Origin: Echria macrotheca
Taxonomy: Eukaryota > Ascomycota > Sordariomycetes > Sordariales > Schizotheciaceae
Direction: 5' to 3'
Assembly (NCBI GenBank): GCA_030411725.1
Contig: MU839834.1
Span: forward strand, 1,426,001-1,490,000
Length of the DNA stretch: 64,000 bases
Under the pieces are notes generated by a model. The model was given only the letters and a program-made list of their open reading frames with translations. It was not told where the DNA came from and made no database searches. A program made the translations under genes and the position numbers. Below are positions 29,353 to 38,186 of the stretch, piece by piece. The first letter of the stretch is position 1; the number at the start of each line of letters is the position of its first letter.

Positions 29353-31212
29353 CTACGCTTCGCCCCATACTTCAGCAATCTTCTGGCACACGCCCCTGGG
29401 TATCTTCTTCCGGCCTACCAGATGACTTAACCTGTCTGACACCAAATCAGCCCGCTTCCTCTTGCCCTCCTCGCCGGGGCCGCACTGCTCAAATGCCTTG
29501 ACAAAGTCGTAGGGCGTCTTCCACACCTTCTGTATCTCGATTGCCTTTTCTCCCGTCACGCCCCGCGTACACATCAGCATCTTGAGATACAAATCGCGCA
29601 GCGTCATCAGGTCCGACTTGGACACCAACGAAGCAAAAGCCGGATAGCTGATGTGATGACTGGCAGACGGCTGCTTCTCCCGGAGATGTTTTAGGAGGGG
29701 AAGATAATTCTTGGCCGTGAGCACCTTGGTCGGGATGACGTGCAGCGGCTTGCCCTCGTATACCTTCTTGAGCAGCTTGGTCATGGACGCCAGGTACCTA
29801 ATCGACTCGTCCATCATCTGCGTCCGCTTCAGAAAGTAGCCGTTAACCACTTGAATCGATGCGATGGCCGACCGGACCGACTCCTCGTACTTTTGGAAGT
29901 GCATCGCGTCCATCGAGATCTCCTCGACGAGGTAAATGACATTCTTGACGCCCGACCGTCTGAGTCGGAACTTTTGCTCGTGGAAGCGCCCGTCCCGGAT
30001 GCTCCCGATAAGATCATCCAGTCTCTTGCGTTCCACGATCCAGTCCAGCACCACCTCGTCGCTCTCAGCCCCCATGCGCGCCAGCCAGCCAGGGTTGTTA
30101 CACCTCGCGACCCAGAGCGCATCACCCAGTTCAAGGGAGCGCATGATTGGCGGGCAGCCTTTCTTGGTGAGCTGATCTTGCATGTAATCGCGGTCCGTTT
30201 TCGCCCGGACCTCGCGGACATCGAGCACCAGCTCGACGGTAAATGAACCTGGTGCCAGTCTGATGGGGGCGAAATGTGGCAAGGCAGAATCGTCGGGGAC
30301 AGCATTTCCATCCGCAACAACATCCTTGTACTCGCTATTTTCGCTCTTGGTATAAGGGGCAGCCGCGTCGGCGACGTCGTCCATGTTGCCGCCGAAATCG
30401 TCGTCATCGTCGAGCGCGATGGTCTCCGGCCGGGCACGAGACGGCTTCGATTCAGGTGCAGCACGAGGCGGCTTTGACTCTGGCTGGTCCTCCGTTCGAC
30501 TTGGCGGAGGGCGTGCTATCCTAGCAGCAGCAGCCTCCCCGAGATCCCCCCTGGCAGCGGCGAGCTCCCTGATACGCTTTGCTACCTCCCAGCCTTCGTC
30601 CGTGAGAGCGTATCGTTTGAGAGGACGGCCCCGTTCATAGACAAGTTCCTTTTGCGAAAGTGTCTTCATAGAGGCCCATGCCGTGTAGTACTTGGTCGGG
30701 TCGGGCGGCGCGGTGAAGGAAGCGTCACAGTGCGGCTGGGCTGCTTCTATCAGATCAGGCTTGGTCATTCCCACCTGCGCCGCATTCTCGTCCTGAAGAG
30801 AGAGAGCGAGCACCAGCGCATATGCCCCGGAGCGGTAGGCGGGCACATATGGCTTGGCCTTTCTCGGTTTTTTCGCTGCCCGTGCCGGCTGTTCTTCCTC
30901 GCTCAACTCGGCCGCCCAAGGGTTTACCTCGGGGCCCGACTGCCGTTTCCTAGAGCGGCGGGAGGGCATAGGCAGACCATTTTCCTCGCAGTGGATCTTG
31001 AGTTTCTCGGTGAGGCGCTCGCATATTTTCGGACCGAAGCCGCGGAGCTGCTGCAGGTTTGAGGGATGTTCGAATCGGATGGGACACGCCTTGAGGGAGT
31101 CGTAGGCGTGCTTGTATGTTGTCGCGCCCTTGGAGTTGCGCTCACGCGCTGTGTCCCACCATTCCTTGACCCATTGCAGGAAGAGGGGGTTCACGCATGC
31201 CTCGTCGGGCAT
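29353..31212 (-). CDS. MUS81: Crossover junction endonuclease MUS81 (XPF-type nuclease)
   Basis: Catalytic subunit of the structure-specific nuclease that, with an Eme1/Mms4 partner, cuts 3' flaps, replication forks and nicked Holliday junctions in the nucleus. Single exon, 619 residues from the ATG at 31212; the frame extends upstream to 31332 only through a TTG. Features in order: N-terminal helix-hairpin-helix (LQQLRGFGPKICERL), a winged-helix part (TYYTAWASMKTLSQKELVY region), a disordered acidic linker, and the ERCC4 nuclease domain with LVLDVREV and the catalytic VERKRLDDLIGSIRDGRFHEQKFRL. A C-terminal helix-hairpin-helix region ends VCQKIAEVWGEA. The ERKxxDD core is intact, so the enzyme should be active. 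Length is similar to yeast Mus81 (632). Confidence 0.96.
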   Translation of the reverse strand: MPDEACVNPLFLQWVKEWWDTARERNSKGATTYKHAYDSLKACPIRFEHPSNLQQLRGFGPKICERLTEKLKIHCEENGLPMPSRRSRKRQSGPEVNPWAAELSEEEQPARAAKKPRKAKPYVPAYRSGAYALVLALSLQDENAAQVGMTKPDLIEAAQPHCDASFTAPPDPTKYYTAWASMKTLSQKELVYERGRPLKRYALTDEGWEVAKRIRELAAARGDLGEAAAARIARPPPSRTEDQPESKPPRAAPESKPSRARPETIALDDDDDFGGNMDDVADAAAPYTKSENSEYKDVVADGNAVPDDSALPHFAPIRLAPGSFTVELVLDVREVRAKTDRDYMQDQLTKKGCPPIMRSLELGDALWVARCNNPGWLARMGAESDEVVLDWIVERKRLDDLIGSIRDGRFHEQKFRLRRSGVKNVIYLVEEISMDAMHFQKYEESVRSAIASIQVVNGYFLKRTQMMDESIRYLASMTKLLKKVYEGKPLHVIPTKVLTAKNYLPLLKHLREKQPSASHHISYPAFASLVSKSDLMTLRDLYLKMLMCTRGVTGEKAIEIQKVWKTPYDFVKAFEQCGPGEEGKRKRADLVSDRLSHLVGRKKIPRGVCQKIAEVWGEA

Positions 31213-31704
31213 GGCGACGAACAGCTGGTAAATAGTCGAAATATTTAAATGCTCATGGATCGGGGGGAATGGCAACAGACCAGAGCTGCGCCGGGCCAAA
31301 CAACGACAAAAGTCCAAGATGGGCGGGATCAAGTCGATATCCCGCGCGGCAGATGAGGAGGGAGTCTTAGGGTAGAGTGTGCATCACGAAGAAAGTGGAG
31401 GAGTCGGTGAGACGCGTTGGGGCGCGTTAGCAAGTTAGCGTGAATCGCCAGAGCATGTGCCGGTGACGTACAAGTACCTCTGTACCCAGTACCGTGCCCC
31501 ACATCTGCACTATTCCAAATCGGGCAATATGCTGTCCTGAATGCCATCCGGATCGGAGTGCGGGGCAGCTTCGATCAGGGGCCCGTCAACTGCATCCCAC
31601 CTCCTGCGGCTGACCACCTCTGCAGTCAACGTCGCGCCGTAAAATCGCTCGAGCTGACATCTCTTCTCGTTGCAACTCACTAGGAAAGCAGCTAAACCGA
31701 GACG
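31213..31704. promoter_or_regulatory. Divergent MUS81 / phosphoacetylglucosamine mutase promoter
   Basis: 492 bp between start codons. No separate gene or clear element was recognised. Confidence 0.45.
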
Positions 31705-33395
31705 ATGGCGCACGACGAGCAAATCCTAGCGGCTTCCCAGAAGCACCCCATCAAGCCCCTCGACAAGGGCCAGCTCTACAAGTATGGCACCGCCGGCTTC
31801 CGCATGAACGCCGACCTCCTCGAGGGTGTCACCTTCCGCGTTGGCCTGCTGGCGTCTCTCCGCAGCCGCAAGCTTGGCGGCCAGGCCATCGGCGTCATGG
31901 TCACGGCCAGCCACAACCCCGCCGTCGACAACGGCGTCAAGGTGGTTGACCCCATGGGCGAGATGCTTGAGCAGGACTGGGAGAAGTTCGCTACCGCCCT
32001 GGTCAACGCGCCGAGCGATGATGACCTGGTCAAGACGTACAACAAGCTGGCCACGGACCTCAAGATCAACCTCAACATCCCTGCCAAGGTCATCTACGGC
32101 CGCGATACCCGCCCTTCCGGCCACACGCTCGTCACCGCCCTGGCTGCGGCCCTCGACGCCACGAAGACCGAGCATGTCGACTACAAGCTGCTCACCACGC
32201 CCCAGCTGCACTACCTCGTCCGCGCCACCAATTCCGAGGGCACCCCTATGTCGTACGGCAAGGTCAGCGAGGCTGGGTACTACGAGAAGCTGGCTACGGC
32301 TTTCGTGAGGGCTATGAAGGGCAAGAAGATCGAGGGCCAGCTGGTCGTGGACTGCGCCAACGGTGTGGGCGGCCCCAAGCTCACCGAGTTTCTCAAGTAC
32401 ATCCCCAAGGACAAGGTCAACTTCGACGTGAAAGTTGTCAACGACGACGTGCTCCGGCCCGAGGTGCTGAATCTCGACGTAGGGCTGTCCTATCCTTGGC
32501 AATGTGGACCTGCTAACCAGTCTACCAGTGCGGTGCCGACTTCGTCAAGACCAAGCAGAGAGCCCCGCCATCCCCGAAACCCCGGCCCGGCGTCCGGAGC
32601 TGCTCTCTCGACGGCGATGCCGACCGGTTGATGTACTACTGGGTGGATCCCGAGACGGGCTTCTTCATGCTCGACGGCGACCGCATCTCGTCACTCGCCG
32701 CTTCCTTCATCGGCGAGCTCGTCGAGGCGGCCAACCTCAAGGATTCCCTCAGAATCGGCGTTGTGCAGACGGCCTATGCCAACGGTGCCAGCACCAACTA
32801 CATTACTCAGCACCTCCGGCTGCCAGTGGTCTGCACACCGACCGGCGTCAAGCACTTGCACCATGTCGCCCAAGGATATGACATTGGCGTGTACTTTGAA
32901 GCCAACGGCCACGGCACCGTCCTCTTTTCGAACGACGCCCTCAGCACGTTCAAAAACACTTCTCCTCAGTCCCCGGCGCAAAAGGACGCGCTCGATACGC
33001 TTTCAGCCATGGCGGACCTGATCAACCAGACTGTGGGTGACGCCATCTCGGACATGCTCATGGTCGAGGTCATCCTCGCCCACAAGGGCTGGTCGCTCCG
33101 CGACTGGGCCATGACATACACGGACCTGCCGAACCGCTTGGTCCGGGTTGAGGTCGGCAACAAGGACCTGTTCGCGACGACGGACGCCGAGCGCCGCCTG
33201 TCGAGCCCCGAGGGCGCCCAGGAGGAGATTGATTACGAGGTAAAGAAATACAAGGACGCGCGGTCGTTTGCGCGCGCCAGCGGCACGGAGAACGCCTGTC
33301 GCGTATACGCCGAGGCGGCCACGCGCTCCGAGGCCAACGAGCTCGCCGAGCGGGTTGCTCGGATTATTGAGCGCTACGGCGGCGGCGGGCTCTAG
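31705..33395 (+). CDS. Phosphoacetylglucosamine mutase
   Basis: Interconverts N-acetylglucosamine 6-phosphate and 1-phosphate, one step before UDP-GlcNAc. It therefore supplies chitin synthesis, N-glycans and GPI anchors in the cytosol. Two exons, 31705-32478 and 32529-33395 (intron 32479-32528), give 546 residues, typical for the AGM1/PCM1 class. The phosphoserine loop VMVTASHNPAVDNGVKVV (about residues 65-82) is the AGM1 version of the alpha-D-phosphohexomutase active site. Other motifs are VIYGRDTRPSG, VVDCANGVGG, the Mg-binding DGDADR at the start of exon 2, GVKHLHHVAQGYDIGVYFEANGHGTVLFS (sugar-binding loop) and the phosphate-binding RASGTENACRVYAEA. No residue of the core motifs is missing. 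Phosphoglucomutase is excluded by the active-site loop and the domain III loop. Confidence 0.95.
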
Positions 33396-34416
33396 GCGCC
33401 CTCGCTTCCCCGACCCATTTCGTATCTGCCGTTTCAGCGCCCGTCAGGCGTTGATTGGGATTGGCCCGAGACCTGGACGGCGGTGACTGGTGAGGTTGTT
33501 CGGAGGAGGCCGTGGGCGAGGCAACGAAGCAACCCCGGGTGATTGATGCAGACGGTAGAGTTAGGATGGGCATGACTTTCACGTTTTGGATCCGAAGAGC
33601 GGAAGTTGGGATGGGATGGGATGGGATATGATTAGACGAGTAGTTTAAAGCGGGCGGCAATTTTTGTTCTTTCGGTTTGATTGCAAAAAAGAAAGCGAGA
33701 GAGAAGGGGAAGAGGGGAGGGATGGATCAAAAGTTGGTGTTGCTGTTTGCTGTTGCTGTAGTTGCTGCAGTTGTTGTTGATATCCTCTATACATCAGACA
33801 TTCAGAATCTCAGAATCAGGCATAATTTGTCAACAATCAGGTCAAGTCCCAGTGCTTCGACCCGCGAATAGTTTATCGGGAGAGTTGACAACGCAGAAAG
33901 GGTGATGTTGGACAAGAAAAGGGGGAGGGAAAAGGGGGCGAGAGGCAAAACACCGGGATAAACCTTAAGAAATTTGCCCTGGCACAACTCCCAACTTACA
34001 TAGTTGCATAGTAAGCCCTTCGAGAGCCTGACTCAGAGTCACCAACAAGCCCTGACCGTGACTCGGTACGAGACATGGCGAGGTTAGTTGACCAAAGACG
34101 TCGCCACAAACACGCCATCATACCACAACAGTCACAGCCTTTCACGCACCAACTCACAGCACCAACTGACAGCACGACTCTATTGTATTTTTTCCCCAGG
34201 GTATCGCCTCTCAGAAAAAGAACATCATGATGCAGTCATAAAATCTCTAGCCTGTTTTTCTCGCTTGGTCCAAACGAAAACAACACCCAGACCCATGCCT
34301 TGCTTCGCCTTCGCTGTGCACCCACCGCAAAACGCTCACCCCCATGAGCGTGCGGCCTAATTGTACTGCACCCCATGGTAGGATAAAGACCCAGGACAGT
34401 CTTCGCAGAATGCCAT
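33396..34416. other. 1.0-kb convergent 3' intergenic region, no gene seen
   Basis: Lies between the mutase stop and the PRMT1 stop. Contains a short GGGAT tandem repeat at about 33607-33630 and purine-rich sequence at 33685-33725. ORFs here are short and lack coding character. Confidence 0.5.
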
Positions 34417-35767
34417 CTAGCACATCTTGTAAAGACATGTTCCCTCCGCCGCCCTCCTCGGGTCTTGCGTGTTGAGACGGTACTCGATCTTGATGTCCAG
34501 ATCTCGCTTGTTCTTCTCATTGGGGCGGTTGTGCAGCGAACACTCAATCTTCTCACCTTGCTCCACCGTAAGGACGTCCTTAAGATAAAAAACGGTTTGC
34601 TTCCAGTGCGTGTACTTGGTGTGGGGCCCGGTAGAAAACCGAATAGGCTTGTGGCACGCGCTGAATTCAATGTCGAACCACGCGACGAGAGCGTGGATGA
34701 AATCATCCCGCCGAGCCACAAGATCAAACGGGCAGCTGAAGGCCAAGTCCGACGTCTTGCAAGTGTAAAGGTCCAATGTGAGCACGGCCGTGGGATCCGT
34801 CACAACCGCCTTGACCTCGACGACATCCACCAAAGGCTCCGAGAGGGCTGTCTCTTTCAGTGGGGAATAGTCGAAGCCGTATACGTCATTCCAAACTGCG
34901 GCATGGTAAGTTCTGGGTTTCATAGGATAGGAGACAAACTCTTACATCCAATCTTCTCATCCTTGTAGTCTCCGTCTTCGATTCCGGCGACGAAGATGGT
35001 GGCCTTGTCGGGGAAGATGAGCCCGTCCTTCTCGAGGAACTTGTCCCGGGCGTAGAGAACGGTGTCCAGCATGCTCTCGTACAAAAGGAAGTATCCCATC
35101 CACTCGGAGATGATGATGTCGACCTTGGGGAAAGGAAGCTCAATCTCTTCCATCTTGCCCTGGATCAGCGTGATCTTGTCTTCCATCCCGTTGACCTTGA
35201 CGATCTCTCTGGCCTTGAAAATGATGGTCGACATGTCTACGCCGATAACATGCTTTGCGCCGGCCCTCACGGCGAACCTGTAAACCCAATCGTGTCAGAG
35301 GAGTATGGTAAAGCGGGGGGTTGATTTGCGCATACATGGACAGAATCGCCGTGCCGCATCCAACGTCGAGAACAACCTTGTCCTTGAAGAGGTGCTTGTT
35401 CTGAACAATAGCGTTCATGTAAGATCGGGTGCGGACTTCATCTTTCTGTACGCCGAGTCAATTGTCAGCGGTGGCACCCTAGTGGTTGGGTAAACGGGCA
35501 GACATACCAGCATCTCCTCATGTATGCCTGATTTGGGGTAGCCGTGTTAGCAGAGCATCGTGATAGAGCGCATGTCGGCGTGCAAGGGTGGGATAGCCCA
35601 GGACTTCTCACCGTGATGATTGTAGCTGCGATGGTCGTGTCAGCAAGCCGAAATTCACGAGGGCGCAAGCAATCGGCCGAGACTCACCTATTGAAGTAGT
35701 GCTGCTCGGAGTGCTCCATGGCCTTGAGCCGCTGCTCGGCGACCTCGATATCCATCGCGTCAGGCAT
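34417..35767 (-). CDS. Protein arginine N-methyltransferase 1 (type I, PRMT1/HMT1 class)
   Basis: Transfers methyl groups from S-adenosylmethionine to arginines of RNA-binding proteins and histone H4 R3, mainly in the nucleus. Six exons join in phase: 35767-35688, 35625-35612, 35527-35508, 35445-35336, 35277-34946 and 34895-34417, giving 344 residues. Two of them are microexons of 14 and 20 nt, encoding the end of YFNSYNHHG and IHEEML. Motif I is VLDVGCGTAILSMFAVRAGAKHVIGVDMS, split by an intron; the double-E loop is SEWMGYFLLYESML; the THW loop is in KYTHWKQTVFYL. The N-terminal YFNSYNHHGIHEEMLKDEVRT is the PRMT1-type SAM-binding helix. Length matches yeast Hmt1 (348). The usual Gly at GTGILSM is Ala here, a mild change. 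Confidence 0.96.
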
Positions 35768-36334
35768 GTTGTGAGAGGATGACTTGCAAAGTAGAAAATG
35801 CGAGCGATGCAAAGAAAGAAAATGGAATTTTCAGAAACTCTGCAAAAGCGAGGACGAAAGTTGCTGCTTTGACATGGACTTGCCTGCAGAAAGATTTTGG
35901 GGCCGTGAAAAGCTGTGCCAACCCGATACTTGAATATCAGCCCCGCCCCCGCCACTAGCGCCGCTACGAGCCTACGAAGGCAAGGCGGTCAGTCAGGGGA
36001 AGGCTCCCGTGCGCCAGGGTCAGATGCTTCTGGCGAATCAGCACGTCGCTCCAAGCAACAAATTTGAGATGACAAGTCTCTGTACGGAATATATTCGGTA
36101 GCCAGACCTTCTACAGCGCGCTAGAATACGCAGCACTCTAGCTATCTAATCTTGTAAGATCTAACACTACAACCACTGGTGTCGCCGCAAGCCCCGCCCG
36201 TCACGCATTTCGTGCAGGCAGACCCAACTTTGCGCCATGTCAGTCGGAAACCAGCCGCAAGATGCACGCCTTCTAGAATGTCCCCCTCAAACTCCGATTA
36301 AATGCGTGGCCCATAGCGAAACAGTCCAGAATCC
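35768..36334. other. Intergenic region upstream of PRMT1, downstream of MOB2-type gene
   Basis: 567 bp between the MOB2-type stop and the PRMT1 start, both on the minus strand. Presumed PRMT1 promoter plus the upstream gene's 3' UTR. No RNA gene was recognised. Confidence 0.5.
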
Positions 36335-37743
36335 TCAAGCCATGCCCCCCAGCTGAAGAAGCCGTGTTCCAGCCTTCAAGTTGGCGTACTCGTACGCCTT
36401 GGACTCGGGAGGAAAGGTCCCATTAGCTGCCCACAGGTCAATCAGCGGCTGCATGGGCTCCAACTCCTGTGGCTTGAGCAGGTCCAAGGCTGTAGCCGTG
36501 AGCACAAAGTGGCTAAAGCAGCTATTCAGCTGCTTCTCCAAGTTCAGGTGGTAGAAAGGATCCACGAAATGGGCCCAGTAGAGATGCGCGTAGACCCGGA
36601 ACATCTGGAGGAAGATGGTCTTGCAGATGCCCAGGAATTCCTGGGGAAACCCGCTGCGCTTCCCTACCCACTCATCCGGCCCGCTCAGGACTGCCGTTGT
36701 GGTGATCTGAGGGTTGTGCGAGAAGGAAACGCCGGCAGGTTCGGTAGGAAACATCTTGGTGTCGTCGATCTTGCCCGAAATCCAGCGCTGCATCAGTGTG
36801 ATGTATTCGTAGGCGGGTAGCTCGATAGGCTCAAAGCGGCTGTTGAGCCATGTGTACGAGTGGTTTCTACGGACAATCAGCCATCAAGATAATGGGACGA
36901 AGGGAGGCTGCTTACGCTCCCGCCGACATGCGTGGACATGAGGTGGAATTGCAAATGGTCTTTCCATCCTCCTCCTTTTCATAGACCACCCGAACGAAGT
37001 TCCACAAATTGCGGTAGTGCTCAACCACTGCTTCCGTTAGCGCAACGACACCTGACTCGATGACACAACACATTACCTTGATGAGCGACCCACTCGCCCT
37101 CCTCGACCGTCTTTGGCTTGGCACTCAGCGTCATGAAGTTGCCCTTGACAATGTGCTTCGCGTAGGCTGGGTTCAACCATATGGGCAACGGTCTCGGGAG
37201 GTGGTATGCGTTGAGGACGTCATCGCCAGACCCCATCATACCGATGGATTGCGATAGTGAAGGTGAGGCGGGCAGAGGCGGCAGCTTCGAGGCCAGATTG
37301 GTTGACGATTGGCTGCCCTGCGGAAGATTACCACTTGGTAGAGAAAGGTGGCCATCGCTCGCGGGAGAAAGCGGGCTTTTGGCCGCCTGCCCCGGCTTGC
37401 TAGAAGTGCCTCTCAGCCGGGCATTACTGCAGAAGAGTTAGCTTCTTCTACTGTTCCTGCGACATCCCCGCTCCTCGGCAGGGCTAGCAATGTCAACTTG
37501 ACAAGGCATGTAAATTCCAGAACGAACAAGAGAAGTGTGACGACTGGGCGCACGCCACATGTGATGAGTGGCCAAACAGGAGCCCATGAATAGCAAGCAT
37601 ACTGTCACAGATGCGGTGTTGTTGTGAAAGGGACCAATAATGGGAGACCGTAGCTGCAGAATGCTTGAAGTGCAGAATGCTGAAAAGAGACTGCAGGGGC
37701 GGCAGATACGAAGTACTCACAATCCAGAAAAGAGGTTAGACAT
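36335..37743 (-). CDS. MOB kinase activator, MOB2 family (NDR kinase cofactor)
   Basis: MOB2 proteins bind and activate NDR kinases such as Cbk1/COT-1, which control polar growth, septation and the RAM/MOR network. Four exons join in phase: 37743-37721 (23 nt), 37426-37077, 37027-36916 and 36866-36335, giving 338 residues. The first exon, MSNLFSGF, is inferred from an ATG, a GTGAGT donor and an acceptor with a CTAAC branch site 294 bp downstream. Residues about 8-60 are Ser/Pro/Leu-rich. The MOB core begins AYAKHIVKGNFMTLSAKPKTVEEGEWVAHQ (the 'lVKGsFkti' start is MOB2-like rather than MOB1-like). It continues through CNSTSCPRMSAGANHSYTWL with the zinc-ligand Cys and ends MFRVYAHLYWAHF...FSHFVLTATALDLL with the His ligands. 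An insertion (about 15 residues, ITTTAVLSGPDEWVGKRS) interrupts the usual loop. Confidence 0.9.
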
Positions 37744-38020
37744 GACTGAGATGTGCCTCTGGTGGGGTAGCTCGGCGACTCTGACGGCTTCTTGACAGCG
37801 ACTGACAACAGCGACGGTCAGAATCTAAAAGGATGTGCCCGGATGCGCAGCTGCGTTGGCGTCGGGGATGGTCATGAATTGTTCAACAATGCAACAGACG
37901 CGATTCTGGAAAGGGGGAAATAGAACGGCGGTTTGGCCTCCCAACAAGCCTTTGAAACAAGTCCGCCCCGCACCAGCGAATCAGCGGTCTCCAATCCGCC
38001 AATTAACCCCCAGTCTGTCC

Positions 38021-38050
38021 ACGACTGGGCACGACTGGGCACGACTGGGC
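38021..38050. repeat. Three perfect 10-bp tandem copies in a divergent promoter
   Basis: The unit ACGACTGGGC occurs three times head to tail, followed by a partial ACG. It lies between the MOB2-type start (37743) and the Pol X start (38187), roughly 135-165 bp before the latter. The 10-bp period puts copies on one face of the helix. Confidence 0.85.
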
Positions 38051-38186
38051 ACGTGCTTCCGCGTTCCCGCTGCACGTAATGGGATCGCCAACCGATCGCG
38101 CCTTCCCGCCGTTGACGCGCAGCGAGAGACATCCCGTTCACGAACAATGGCCATGGGTTTCTTCCCAGACGACGTGCGTTCGCAGA

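Noticed and set aside
38079..38186. Upstream ATG extending Pol X by 36 residues
   Set aside because: The extra residues show no feature and the ATG at 38187 begins a typical acidic N-terminus; kept only as an alternative.
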